Shown here: positions 17,422 to 25,501 of the stretch, piece by piece
Layout: each line of letters begins with the position of its first letter
Numbering within the stretch: the first letter of the stretch is position 1
Assembly: GCA_936908745.1 (NCBI GenBank)
Contig: CAKZFX010000016.1
Coordinates: 124,001-188,000 of the forward strand
Source of the DNA: an uncultured Chitinophagaceae bacterium
GTDB taxonomy: Bacteria > Bacteroidota > Bacteroidia > Chitinophagales > Chitinophagaceae
DNA length: 64,000 bases
Direction of reading: 5' to 3'
Position numbers and translations under genes: made by a program
The notes under the pieces: generated by a model
Seen by the model: only the letters and a program-made list of their open reading frames with translations
Databases searched by the model: none
What the model was told of the DNA's origin: nothing

Positions 17422-17676
17422 TTAGTGTTTATTAAATTTCTTTTGATATTCTTCAAAACTAATTTCGCCGCTTTCATACTTTGTTAATAAGTCTTTTTGT
17501 TCACTTGTCCAGTTGCTTTCAGGTATTATGTTTTTTTTGTTTGTTGCCTCCTGTGACTTTAACTCTTTCGACGCTTCAATAATGCCGTTTTTTACAGCTT
17601 CTTTTATAATATAGTATAGAACGAACAGAGATACTATCAAAGAAATCAGTGCTATCCAGAAATAAGTATTTTCCAA
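17422..17676 (-). CDS. Small membrane protein with SHOCT-like tail
   Basis: 84 residues: one N-terminal transmembrane helix (YFWIALISLIVSLFVLYYII), a polar linker, and a C-terminal short helical motif LLTKYESGEISFEEYQKKF that resembles the SHOCT oligomerisation motif (L..G.IS.EE...K). Such proteins are usually small inner-membrane proteins with no known activity. It is inside the AT-rich minus-strand group, ending 3 bp before the start of the frameshifted secreted-protein gene. Confidence 0.7.
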   Translation of the reverse strand: MENTYFWIALISLIVSLFVLYYIIKEAVKNGIIEASKELKSQEATNKKNIIPESNWTSEQKDLLTKYESGEISFEEYQKKFNKH

Positions 17677-17721
17677 TGCGATTTTTTTTTCTTAATAATG
17701 ATTGTTTGATTGAGCTCGTTT

Positions 17722-18258
17722 CTAATCAAAGTTTACGGATTGACCTCCTGTTAACCAATTTGATTTAATTTCAGTAACTACTGCTTGATATTTTGTTCCT
17801 CGGTTTCCAGTATTAAATAGAATTTTCTCACGGGATTCACCGGGCTTTAGATTGGTAAAAGTGTACTCTTCCGTGTTGTAAACATTTCCATTAGCGAGAT
17901 ATACAGTGTATCTGACCTTTATTGCCTGAAACACGATGCCGACGAGGTCGTTTTCAATTTTGAGTTTTCCATTGTTGATGCCGCCTGTGCTAATATCATC
18001 ATAGTCATATACTTGTGGCTTCAATGCAAGGCCATCCCTGATCTGGCTAATTATTAAATTCTTTTTGCCCTGTAGTTCTTCAGCTTTCTTCTGATCTGCT
18101 AAATCTTTCTTTTCTTGCGCCCTGTCTTTTTCTTTTTGTTCCAGTTCGCTTATTTTGTTTTGCAGATCATCAATTTTTTGTTGATTGTTTGTTTCAGAAG
18201 AGCCGCAAGAATAAATAATAGATAGGGTTACTAATAGCAGTGTAAAATAAACTTTCAT
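17722..18258 (-). CDS. Lipoprotein with N-terminal coiled coil
   Basis: The 178-residue product begins with a lipoprotein signal (MKVYFTLLLVTLSIIYSC; lipobox cysteine at residue 18). Residues 25-68 form a strongly charged coiled coil (KIDDLQNKISELEQKEKDRA and following). The C-terminal half is a beta-rich domain resembling small FxLYD/LEA-like folds, with VRYTVYLANGNVYNTEEYTF and a conserved-looking NLKPGESREK turn, the pattern seen in secreted domains that describe extracytoplasmic beta sandwiches. No function can be assigned. It is separated from the downstream small membrane-protein gene by 45 bp on the same strand. Confidence 0.7.
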   Translation of the reverse strand: MKVYFTLLLVTLSIIYSCGSSETNNQQKIDDLQNKISELEQKEKDRAQEKKDLADQKKAEELQGKKNLIISQIRDGLALKPQVYDYDDISTGGINNGKLKIENDLVGIVFQAIKVRYTVYLANGNVYNTEEYTFTNLKPGESREKILFNTGNRGTKYQAVVTEIKSNWLTGGQSVNFD

Positions 18259-18295
18259 AATGGAGCTTATTAAATGGTTAGGTGGTTTGTATTAA

Positions 18296-18463
18296 TTAAT
18301 TGATTGATTTATTGTTCTTCTTGTCCATCTCTTTATATAAATCAAGTTGCCCTTTGCGAAATCCACTGCGCCATCCAAGCCAGTAAAATAAGATAGGAAG
18401 AAGAATGAAAATCAGGAGGAATATTACTTCGTTTGTACCAATTACGCCAAGTAAGGTAATCAT
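18296..18463 (-). CDS. 55-residue membrane protein
   Basis: A short open frame starting at ATG 18463 encodes 55 residues with one transmembrane segment (EVIFLLIFILLPILFYWLGW) and a basic cytoplasmic tail containing GFRKGQLDLYKEMDKK. The segment immediately upstream repeats the region upstream of the transglutaminase-like gene, which supports the idea that it is expressed. No family recognised. Confidence 0.5.
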   Translation of the reverse strand: MITLLGVIGTNEVIFLLIFILLPILFYWLGWRSGFRKGQLDLYKEMDKKNNKSIN

Positions 18464-18466
18464 ACT

Positions 18467-18551
18467 GGGAATTTAGTTTTGATAGATGGCTACCACAATT
18501 ATAATAATTCTTTTATTATGTCACACCCCGTGTTTCTACGGATAACCGTAA
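18467..18551 (-). promoter_or_regulatory. Duplicated promoter-like segment, copy 1
   Basis: This region and 20263-20346 align over their whole length (same order of blocks: TTTAGTTTTG, CAATTATAA, AATTCTTTT, ATGTCA, ACCCC on the plus strand). On the minus strand both contain TATAATTG, one mismatch from TAnnTTTG. Here it directly precedes the 55-residue ORF. Confidence 0.45.
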
Positions 18552-18553
18552 AG

Positions 18554-18590
18554 CAAAGAGGCAGTGGTAAACACCAACGCCTCTTTGTTG
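18554..18590. terminator. Hairpin between the transglutaminase-like gene and the small ORF
   Basis: CAAAGAGGC/GCCTCTTTG (554-562 with 579-587) with an inner TGGT/ACCA stem and AAAC loop. It lies 70 bp downstream of the minus-strand transglutaminase-like gene; the flanking T content is modest, so termination is probable but not certain. Confidence 0.5.
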
Positions 18591-18656
18591 ACTCGAGTTT
18601 TTCCTCAATAATTTTCGATTGTTTGCCTTGCGGGATGTGCTAGACAAATGACGCTG

Positions 18657-20171
18657 TTATTCAATAGGTAGTGGCGGAATATTTGCCCTTTCCGCATTTA
18701 CGTTTATGATGGTTATGTCTTTAGCATTAAGCAGATTGCCTTGTCGGTCAAAAAGATTTTCTAGTCCCCATTCTTTTACTTTCAAAAACTGAAGAAAATA
18801 CTCTTTGTCTTTCTGGCTTGCTTTTTTTAGGCTAGATGAGGGGTAAGATGGTTGTATAATTTTTGAAAAGTTCTTTGTTGCCGAATCTTTATTAAGGAAA
18901 GTTGCATCAGACATTGCAGTTGTTTCAAGAAAGCTCATGCCTAGTGGGTTCAATTCCTCGCGCCATTGTTTAAAATTCGGATGCCCGTTGTCCAAAGAAT
19001 AGGCAAGAAAACAATGCCCGGGAATCAGTATTAAATAAGACCTGATATTCATTCGTTTCAATATAGAAGCGATCATAACGGAACCATCTACACAATTTGC
19101 CTGGTTTGTTTTAATGGACATAGCGAAAGGTCGCACGGTTTGAGCCCCTATTATCCCCGATGTTTTATTTGTAGAGCTATTTGTAATAGAACTATATTGA
19201 AATCTACGATCATGAAGCACCCGCCAGATTGCTGCAATTTGCAGGTCAACTTTTTTTACAGCTTCCAGGTAGGCAGCCTTACTCATCTCTTCGTTAAAAT
19301 CCTGGTAGCCTATGATATTGTCTATCATTTTTGTGTCCATTGCATTTTTGAGGATGCCTTCTATTTCAGGATGGTCCTCATTTATATAGGCCACATACAT
19401 ATTTGAATAGCTGACACCATTATAATAGGTCAGGCAATCATTTATGCTGCGCAATGAAACCTTTTGTATATTTTCTTCTACGTTTTTTGAATTAGGGTCT
19501 ATCAGGCGAAAGATAATATTGACAGGAGTGCTGATTTGCTGCTGAGATAATGCTTTAATATTCCAGGATATTTTGGGCATAAAGAAACTTCCTCTTAGTT
19601 CATCGCAATTAATATACCCGCTATCAATATTAAAATATGACTTTTCTCCACATTCAATTTCCCATTTAAAAACAGTATTTCTTAAGTTAGTATTTATGCT
19701 GAACCCCAACGAACTTCCAAAATCATAATTTTTTGTTCCTTTGTAGGAGTTCCAGCTAATTACAAACGATGGGAATACCTGGTTGTCAAAATTGACTACG
19801 GGCTTCCAGCTTACATTTTTAAATTTACCGTTTTCAAATTTCAGGTTTTGTTTTTCACTAAGTCCTACTTCTTCAGCTGAGCGATAATCGGGTATTTGAC
19901 GATAATTAATATTGCTTGCAGTGTCTTTTGTCCAAGTCTTTTTAAACGACTTTACAGTATTGTCTATTTCTTTATTTGTGTTAGTGATTTCTTTAGCGGT
20001 TTGCTTTACACTCGTAAGCGCTTTTTTTGCTTTTTTAGCACCTTCGTCAATTTTTTTCCAGATTTGCGCATCTAACTTATAGGATGTCGAGATGAACAAT
20101 GCGATGAATAGAAAAATGGTTTTCCGGTTGACTGAAGGTGTGTTAAAAAGCGGGGTGGAGTAAACTTTCAT
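18657..20171 (-). CDS. Secreted protein with transglutaminase-like cysteine domain
   Basis: A 504-residue exported protein: after a basic N terminus, a hydrophobic signal (IFLFIALFISTSYKLDAQ, about 20-36), then a Lys-rich helical stretch. The middle has beta-sandwich character. Around residues 350-395 is a transglutaminase/papain-like core: NCVDGSVMIASILKRMNIRS supplies the probable catalytic Cys, and LILIPGHCFLAYSLD the His. This C...PGH pattern is typical of bacterial transglutaminase-like proteins that may cleave or crosslink peptides. Substrate unknown. It sits alone at the head of the AT-rich minus-strand island, with codon use visibly more AT-rich than dnaK or argS. Confidence 0.7.
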   Translation of the reverse strand: MKVYSTPLFNTPSVNRKTIFLFIALFISTSYKLDAQIWKKIDEGAKKAKKALTSVKQTAKEITNTNKEIDNTVKSFKKTWTKDTASNINYRQIPDYRSAEEVGLSEKQNLKFENGKFKNVSWKPVVNFDNQVFPSFVISWNSYKGTKNYDFGSSLGFSINTNLRNTVFKWEIECGEKSYFNIDSGYINCDELRGSFFMPKISWNIKALSQQQISTPVNIIFRLIDPNSKNVEENIQKVSLRSINDCLTYYNGVSYSNMYVAYINEDHPEIEGILKNAMDTKMIDNIIGYQDFNEEMSKAAYLEAVKKVDLQIAAIWRVLHDRRFQYSSITNSSTNKTSGIIGAQTVRPFAMSIKTNQANCVDGSVMIASILKRMNIRSYLILIPGHCFLAYSLDNGHPNFKQWREELNPLGMSFLETTAMSDATFLNKDSATKNFSKIIQPSYPSSSLKKASQKDKEYFLQFLKVKEWGLENLFDRQGNLLNAKDITIINVNAERANIPPLPIE

Positions 20172-20262
20172 AATGATGGCGTTAGTGGTAAATGGTGATC
20201 GCTGATTATTTTTCTTCTCTATTTATCGGAATCACGCTGTACTAATTATGATAATTATGCGT

Positions 20263-20346
20263 GGAAGTTTAGTTTTGTTTATGGTTCCTGCAATTATAAC
20301 AATTCTTTTCATCATGTCATACCCCGGTTTTTACGGGTAGTCATAA
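20263..20346 (-). promoter_or_regulatory. Duplicated promoter-like segment, copy 2
   Basis: Counterpart of 18467-18551, located about 90 bp upstream of the transglutaminase-like gene. On the minus strand TATAATTG is preserved in the same position. The remainder of the 310-bp spacer (20172-20481) shows nothing else recognisable. Confidence 0.45.
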
Positions 20347-20481
20347 TGAAAAACGAGGTGCTTCGTAGAAGACATGTCTTGATATTATTTTGAGTTTATG
20401 TACTATATCTGATTTTAACCTGCTACTTTTTCTCCATTATCTTTTTGCATGATGGCTAGTATCTCAGCTAGCTATCAAAAA

Positions 20482-20844
20482 TCACCCTTCCCTCAAAATC
20501 TTCTCCATCTTCTTGCCCTTGGCCAACTCATCCACCAGCTTATCAAGATAACGGGTTTGCCGGGTGAGGGGATTCGTGATCTCTTCCACACGGTAGCCGC
20601 AGATAACGCCGGTGATAAGATGAGCATTAGGGTGCAGCTTTGCCTTTGCAAAAAACGTTTCAAACGTGGCCTTATCGTCAATCATCTTTTGCAGCTTCTT
20701 ATCATCATAGCCCGTCAGCCATTTGATCACTTCGTGTAACTCTTCTTTAGTACGGCCTTTCTTTTCCACCTTAGTTACATAATGCGGATATACAGAAGCA
20801 AAAATCATATTGGCGATGCGCTCATCGTGGTGTGAAGTGTCCAT
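20482..20844 (-). CDS. DUF2200 family protein
   Basis: A 120-residue cytoplasmic protein that matches the DUF2200 pattern: ERIANMIFASVYPHYVTKVE, KKGRTKEELHEVIKWLTGYD, LHPNAHLITGVICGYRVEEI and PLTRQTRYLDKLVDELAKGK. The family is widespread and near-universal in length; its function is unknown. The gene is monocistronic and divergent from the toxin-antitoxin pair, with only about 70 bp between the two starts. Confidence 0.9.
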   Translation of the reverse strand: MDTSHHDERIANMIFASVYPHYVTKVEKKGRTKEELHEVIKWLTGYDDKKLQKMIDDKATFETFFAKAKLHPNAHLITGVICGYRVEEITNPLTRQTRYLDKLVDELAKGKKMEKILREG

Positions 20845-20916
20845 GTGTAAAATTTGAGTTCTAATATATTATCTTTCAGTGGTATTTCATTCGTAGAATA
20901 TTTTGTAACTTTAACT

Positions 20917-21087
20917 ATGACGCAGATTGTAATAGATAAGAAAAAATATGTGCTGTTGCCTGAAAAGCAATACTTAGAATTGCAAAAAAAAGCGGCTCTT
21001 AAAACCAAGCCCCAAAAATTATTATCAGTGGAAGAAGCAAGAGCTTATAGCAAAAAACTGATTAATAAATGGGCGTCCGAAAAATAA
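20917..21087 (+). CDS. Putative antitoxin of a ParE-type pair
   Basis: 56 residues from ATG 20917 (the open frame extends upstream to 20854, but that part reads like leader and covers the promoter region). Sequence MTQIVIDKKKYVLLPEKQYL suggests a short beta strand and helix of the kind seen in small antitoxins, followed by a basic C-terminal segment (VEEARAYSKKLINKWASEK) likely to wrap the toxin. It overlaps the toxin gene by 19 bp, which argues for translational coupling. The antitoxin family is not recognised with certainty. Confidence 0.65.
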   Translation: MTQIVIDKKKYVLLPEKQYLELQKKAALKTKPQKLLSVEEARAYSKKLINKWASEK

Positions 21088-21368
21088 AAGTCAGGCAATC
21101 GGCCGCAGAAAGTATTGCTTCCGTTTCTCTTTATATTGAATCGAAGGGAATGCTGGCAACAGCCGAGAAATTTACTGATAATGTATATGATTTTATACAG
21201 AAGCTGGCAGACAGCCGAAAATCGTATGCAACTTGCAAAGACCCTTCAAGAGCTGTATTCGGGTATAAATGTGTTCCCTTCAGGAAAAAATATACTGTCG
21301 TATTTATCGAATCGCCTGACGAAATAATTGTTTGTGAGTTTATTCCTGCTAAACGCATACATTGGTAA
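21069..21368 (+). CDS. RelE/ParE family toxin
   Basis: A 99-residue protein with the RelE/ParE fold order: N-terminal strand KIKVRQSAAESIASVSLYIE, a helical hairpin (TAEKFTDNVYDFIQKLADSR), then strands around CVPFRKKYTVVFIESPDEI and the family-typical ending IVCEFIPAKRIHW. ParE members inhibit gyrase and RelE members cut mRNA at the ribosome; which applies here cannot be decided. It overlaps the antitoxin gene by 19 bp. Likely roles are plasmid-like stabilisation or stress response. Confidence 0.8.
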   Translation: MGVRKIKVRQSAAESIASVSLYIESKGMLATAEKFTDNVYDFIQKLADSRKSYATCKDPSRAVFGYKCVPFRKKYTVVFIESPDEIIVCEFIPAKRIHW

Positions 21369-21389
21369 CAATGCTAATTACTCATCGCT

Positions 21390-22073
21390 TTAAAATACTT
21401 CTGCCAGTACTTTCGCCAGTTTTACAAATCGTTCGGCTTCTTTGAGGCTGATCGCTTTCCTGTTGACCCGGAAAAAACATTCATAGCCAATAAACTCAAT
21501 CTCTGCATTCAAAAACCTTGCAATACGGTTTAACTCTTTTGACCGGAACTTGAACTCCAGCGTATTCTTGTCTTTTGTAATAACATAATACAGGAAGGAA
21601 AACAAACGGGCATGTTTAAAATCCACATCCATTTTGGTAAACAGGTCTTCGATCTTTAAGGCCAGCAACTCAGGCTTTATAACAATATGCGGGTAGGCTT
21701 CTTTCAACGAAATAACCCCAAAAAAATACGCATCTCTTCCTTCACTCCGGACCCTGCCTGCCGTTACTGAAGTATGATACTCAAAGCTGCCAAAATAAAC
21801 CTTCTTGCCATTCCATTCGCCAAGGTAAGAGGCGTTAACAAAGGCGCGGGGAATAGAGCTGTAAAGAAAAAAAGAAGAAGGTTCTTTCTCTATCGTTTCT
21901 TTTGCATTCAACGCTTCTTTTACAACAGCAATACTGTCAGTAATCTTTTGTTCATGCGCTGCTTTTTCTTTGCGGAGCTTCATTATTTCCTTGTCATTCT
22001 CCCAATCGTCCTGTTCGTCTTTTCTGTTCATATGCCTGAAATGTACAAAGACGATTTCTTTTTCCAAAAACAT
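21390..22073 (-). CDS. Hypothetical protein, 227 residues
   Basis: No family recognised. The N-terminal third is highly charged and probably helical (DDWENDKEIMKLRKEKAAHE); the rest looks like an alpha/beta globular domain with FVNASYLGEWNGKKVYFGSF, EAYPHIVIKPELLALKIEDL and a C-terminal helix ISLKEAERFVKLAKVLAEVF. There is no signal peptide. ATG 22073 gives the longest frame; an alternative ATG at 22031 (MNRKDEQDDW) may be the true start because the first 14 residues are hydrophobic and unlike the rest. It is convergent with the toxin gene, ending 21 bp from it. Confidence 0.55.
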   Translation of the reverse strand: MFLEKEIVFVHFRHMNRKDEQDDWENDKEIMKLRKEKAAHEQKITDSIAVVKEALNAKETIEKEPSSFFLYSSIPRAFVNASYLGEWNGKKVYFGSFEYHTSVTAGRVRSEGRDAYFFGVISLKEAYPHIVIKPELLALKIEDLFTKMDVDFKHARLFSFLYYVITKDKNTLEFKFRSKELNRIARFLNAEIEFIGYECFFRVNRKAISLKEAERFVKLAKVLAEVF

Positions 22074-22161
22074 TAGAGCCTGATGACTTCCGGCTGTCTT
22101 TAACGATGAAAGAAAGGGCAGGGTAACCTGTCAAAACCATTAATCATTAAATCAACACAAC

Positions 22162-22374
22162 ATGGAAGAAACACAACAACCACAACCGGGCGCCGAAGGC
22201 GCAAGCGAAAACAAACCTGCCGACTTTCAATATGTCATGCAGTGCGACGGGCCAACATTGGGTACAAGGTACTATGGCCCCACCACAGCCGCTAACCGCC
22301 AGGATGCGTTTAATGTCCTGATCATCCAGGCCAATGGAGACGGTTACAGGGATAGCGAATGCCGGATTGTATAA
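22162..22374 (+). CDS. Small hypothetical protein, 70 residues
   Basis: A Gln/Pro/Glu-rich N terminus (MEETQQPQPGAEGASENKPA) precedes a compact 48-residue domain with two cysteines (QCDGP, SECRI) and aromatic residues (TRYYGPTTAANRQDAFNVLI). No signal peptide; no family recognised. The ATG is preceded by an A-rich leader typical of this genome. Its downstream spacer begins the cluster of palindromic repeats. Confidence 0.5.
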   Translation: MEETQQPQPGAEGASENKPADFQYVMQCDGPTLGTRYYGPTTAANRQDAFNVLIIQANGDGYRDSECRIV

Positions 22375-22404
22375 AAATCTACAAGAGCTACCATTGAGAA
22401 ACTA

Positions 22405-22493
22405 ACCACAGGGTGCACAAAGCATGTATGCACAAAAAAAAAAATTGTGAACGGATGCTGGTCTTTGTGAAAAATCTTTGTGCACTTTGTGGT
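22405..22493. repeat. Imperfect palindrome, ACCACA...TGTGGT family
   Basis: Left arm ACCACAGGGTGCACAAAG and right arm CTTTGTGCACTTTGTGGT face each other around an A-rich centre. Member of the dispersed ACCGCAGAG/CTCTGTGGT family. Confidence 0.75.
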
Positions 22494-22633
22494 AAAAAAA
22501 ACTAAATACACTTTCCCGCTCATCCACACAATACCACTTACCGGCCACCGCATTAATACGGAGAAAAAGGGCAGCTGTTTTATCTACATTTAAGGTGACC
22601 ATAAACCTTCACAATAACCTAAATCTTACGATC

Positions 22634-23059
22634 ATGAAAAAGATGTTCTTCCTGCCGTTTTGTATTATGCTGTTTGCAGCCTTTTCGCCGGAAAAAGAAA
22701 CAGCAACGCTTACTTCACCTGCTAAACGTACCTGCCTGGTCAACCTTTGGTTTACCAACAACAGCACCACTTACACTATTCCCTCGGTTTCATTCTCCGA
22801 CTCTTTTACAAGTGCTACCGACTTTAACATTGCGCCGACGGACGGTGCTTCATTATCTATTGACTATGCCGGTGGCGATCTCGAATTTAATGTGCAATTC
22901 ACATCGCCGCATCCGGGTGGCACTGTTCAGTTAAAAAGAGGTAAATCATTGATAGCGACTACAACAGTAGCGGCCAATCAAAACATTGTTACGCTGCAAA
23001 TGGATGGGGCCGCAAATGTTTTCTGCGGCGGTAGCTATATGCTTATTTACACGCCTTGA
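22634..23059 (+). CDS. Small secreted beta-rich protein
   Basis: 141 residues from ATG 22634: a signal peptide (MKKMFFLPFCIMLFAAFSPE) and a Thr/Ser-rich mature domain of alternating strands (TCLVNLWFTNNSTTYTIP, NVQFTSPHPGGTVQLKRG, GGSYMLIYTP), with two cysteines that could pair. It looks like a small extracellular beta sandwich. Family and role unknown. The frame is open 13 codons upstream but those lie outside the signal peptide. Both flanking spacers hold palindromic repeats. Confidence 0.6.
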   Translation: MKKMFFLPFCIMLFAAFSPEKETATLTSPAKRTCLVNLWFTNNSTTYTIPSVSFSDSFTSATDFNIAPTDGASLSIDYAGGDLEFNVQFTSPHPGGTVQLKRGKSLIATTTVAANQNIVTLQMDGAANVFCGGSYMLIYTP

Positions 23060-23094
23060 TTTGTGAAGACGCCTGCCAGGCCATTTAAACTTTA

Positions 23095-23178
23095 ACCACA
23101 GAGAGCGCAAAGAGACTATTCACGGGGAACACCGCGGATCTTGATCGAACTTGTGTTCTTTGTGTGTGCCTCTGTGGT
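23095..23178. repeat. Imperfect palindrome, ACCACAGAG...CTCTGTGGT
   Basis: Left arm ACCACAGAGAGCGCAAAGAG and right arm CTTTGTGTGTGCCTCTGTGGT form a long stem of about 25 bp with mismatches. Part of the dispersed family; the spacer 23060-23494 contains three such units and no gene. Confidence 0.8.
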
Positions 23179-23340
23179 CTTGTGCTGCGCAATCAAAACA
23201 TATCGTTACGCTGCAAACAGACCCGGCCGCTAATGTAACGTGCAACAGCAACTACTCACTTTCCTTTACTCCCTGATTCTAAAACATACAAATGGCCCTC
23301 GTCGAAGGGCCATTTGTATAATGTTGCTATAAAATAAATC

Positions 23341-23380
23341 ATTGTGCTCTCTGTGAAAATTCTTTGTGAGCTCTGTGGTA
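23341..23380. repeat. Single right arm of the CTCTGTGGT family
   Basis: Reads CTCTCTGTGAAAATTCTTTG then CTCTGTGGTA. It is repeated with few changes at 23448-23487. Confidence 0.7.
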
Positions 23381-23447
23381 AAAAATCTGCCATTACCGGT
23401 GTTCTCACCGTCAATCATTTAACTACTTGTTTTACAATATGAAAATC

Positions 23448-23487
23448 ATTGTGCCCTCTGTGAAAATCCTTTGTGCGCTCTGTGGTA
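23448..23487. repeat. Single right arm of the CTCTGTGGT family, second copy
   Basis: Near-identical to 23341-23380 (CCTCTGTGAAAATCCTTTG then CTCTGTGGTA), a direct repeat about 107 bp apart. Confidence 0.7.
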
Positions 23488-23494
23488 AAAAAAA

Positions 23495-24364
23495 CTACTT
23501 CTTTAAAAAATCGATCAATAACTTATTCAACTCTTCCGCATGTGTCGCATTCAATCCATGCGGCGCATCGCGGATCACTTCGTACTGGTTATCCGGTATG
23601 CCCCTTGTTGCCTGTTGTGCAGATGTGGCGATAGGTACAATACTGTCCGCATCACCATGAACGATCAGCGTGGGCACGTTTACATTCTTCATCTCCGGGC
23701 GAAAATCTGTGCCGCCCCATGCTTCCGCACACTTCACCGTGGCCACACCCGATGCCTGCGAAGCCACAATAAAATCAGCTTCCAGTCTTGCTTCGCTTAC
23801 CGACTTGCCAAGGCCATTATAATTATAAAAATTCTTATGAAAATCTTTGAGAAAACCCACACGGTCAGTTTTTAATGCCTCCATGATTTTATCCAGCTCC
23901 GCCTGCGGCAGACCATCGGGGTTATCGTCTTTTTGCGGCACCAGCGGAATGATGGACGCCACAAGGGCTGCTTTTACCACTCTTTTGCCCGCATAATTGG
24001 TGAAATAACGCACCACTTCGCCACCACCCATCGAAAAACCGACCAGTACCACATCTTCCAGTTGCAGCTCATTGATCAGTGCATGAAGATCGGCGGCTAA
24101 GCTGTCATAATCATAACCGTCATAGGGAGCGGCCGACTTGCCAAAACCCCTGCGATCATAAGCGATACAACGGAAACCCGCCTCCACAATGGCAGGTATT
24201 TGCAACTCCCACGAAGCATGGTTGAGCGGCCAGCCATGAATCAAGATCACGGGTTGGCCCTTTCCATAATCCTGGTAAAAAATAGCTTGTTCTTGTCCGG
24301 GTTGGCTAAGATGCAGGTAAGGCATGGTAAATGGTTTTCCAATGTCGCGCAATGATTGTGCCAT
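23495..24364 (-). CDS. Alpha/beta hydrolase (non-heme haloperoxidase-like esterase)
   Basis: A 289-residue alpha/beta-hydrolase with catalytic triad residues visible: nucleophile Ser in VGFSMGGGE, Asp in HGDADSIVP and His in APHGLNATH. The oxyanion motif HGWPLNHASWE and the cap region resemble cofactor-free haloperoxidase/arylesterase enzymes, which hydrolyse small esters and can make peracids. Substrate unknown. ATG 24364 gives a 13-residue extension before an internal Met (MPYLHLSQPG) that may be the real start. It is divergent from the AraC regulator gene; the two start codons are about 115 bp apart. Confidence 0.88.
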   Translation of the reverse strand: MAQSLRDIGKPFTMPYLHLSQPGQEQAIFYQDYGKGQPVILIHGWPLNHASWELQIPAIVEAGFRCIAYDRRGFGKSAAPYDGYDYDSLAADLHALINELQLEDVVLVGFSMGGGEVVRYFTNYAGKRVVKAALVASIIPLVPQKDDNPDGLPQAELDKIMEALKTDRVGFLKDFHKNFYNYNGLGKSVSEARLEADFIVASQASGVATVKCAEAWGGTDFRPEMKNVNVPTLIVHGDADSIVPIATSAQQATRGIPDNQYEVIRDAPHGLNATHAEELNKLLIDFLKK

Positions 24365-24460
24365 GCGGACCCATAATAAATAATAATGTGTTGTGTTATT
24401 GATCGTTATAAAATGTTTCCCGGCAATTCAGCCAACTTCAGGAAATAACCTACCTTGCAT

Positions 24461-24468
24461 TATATTTG
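24461..24468 (+). promoter_or_regulatory. -7 promoter box of the AraC gene
   Basis: Perfect TATATTTG, 11 bp before the ATG; implies a very short or leaderless transcript. Confidence 0.5.
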
Positions 24469-24479
24469 AATTTTGCAAC

Positions 24480-25430
24480 ATGAGTGCTGTTACCATTAAA
24501 CAATTCTACAAAGACATATTTAAAGACTGCTGCAAAGAATTTGATCGCTTTCTCGATGCAGACAACAACAAGCATATTGGCCACTTCAATGTGTTCAGCA
24601 TAAAAGACCTTTATAAGGTATGCGATGCCAAACCGGAAATGCCTTATAACCGCCGCACTTACTATAAGATCAGCCTGGTAAAAGGAAAAAACAAAGTGGA
24701 ATATGCTGACAGGGTGGTTGATATTGAGGACTACGCCATATTGTTTGCAACGCCTAAAATTCCGTATCGTTATACGCCTCAAAACAATAAGCAGGGCGGC
24801 CACTTCTGTGTGTTTACGGCCGACTTTTTAAGCAAATCCAGCAACGGGTTTGGAATAGAAGATGTGCAGGTGTTTAAACCCAACAGCGACTTTGTATTCC
24901 AGATCACTGAGGCGCAATTCAAAGAATTTGAAGCCATATTTGAGAAAATGCACGAAGAAATAAAATCAGACTATGCTTTCAAATATGACCTGCTCCGCAA
25001 CTTTGTGATCCAACTGATCCACTATGGACAAAAACTAAAACCCGCCGCCGCCACCGGCACAACGATCAACGCAGCGGCCCGTATCTCGACTTTATTTGTA
25101 GAACTATTAGAAAGACAATTCCCCATCGAATCGCCCACGCAGGTATTGCAACTGCGTACGGCAAAACACTATGCCGATACCCTGAAAGTGCATGTCAACC
25201 ACCTGAACAAAGTGCTCAAAGACATTACCGGCAAAACAACCACGGAAGTGATCGCCGGCAGGGTAGCGCAGGAAGCCAAACTCCTGTTACGGCAAACCCA
25301 ATGGAACGTTTCCGAAATAGCCTATAGTCTCGGCTTCGAGGAGGTGGCGCACTTCTCCAACTTCTTTAAAAAGCATACCGAACTATCGCCACTGCTGTTT
25401 CGCGAGCAATTATTTGAATTTCACAAATAA
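24480..25430 (+). CDS. AraC family transcriptional regulator
   Basis: 316 residues from ATG 24480; the frame is open 29 codons further upstream, but a perfect -7 box lies in that stretch. N-terminal cupin-like sensor region (about 1-170, including YADRVVDIEDYAILFATPKI) and C-terminal AraC DNA-binding domain (about 215-316) with TLKVHVNHLNKVLKDITGKT and the hallmark SEIAYSLGFEEVAHFSNFFK. Regulators of this type in Bacteroidota frequently control an adjacent oxidoreductase; the SDR gene starts 71 bp downstream on the same strand, and the divergent hydrolase gene is another possible target. Confidence 0.9.
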   Translation: MSAVTIKQFYKDIFKDCCKEFDRFLDADNNKHIGHFNVFSIKDLYKVCDAKPEMPYNRRTYYKISLVKGKNKVEYADRVVDIEDYAILFATPKIPYRYTPQNNKQGGHFCVFTADFLSKSSNGFGIEDVQVFKPNSDFVFQITEAQFKEFEAIFEKMHEEIKSDYAFKYDLLRNFVIQLIHYGQKLKPAAATGTTINAAARISTLFVELLERQFPIESPTQVLQLRTAKHYADTLKVHVNHLNKVLKDITGKTTTEVIAGRVAQEAKLLLRQTQWNVSEIAYSLGFEEVAHFSNFFKKHTELSPLLFREQLFEFHK

Positions 25431-25501
25431 TAGTTTGAATGACGCAAAAGCCATGACCTGCCTGCGTATGAACTTTGTGTTCTATTAAAACACAAAAAAA
25501 T

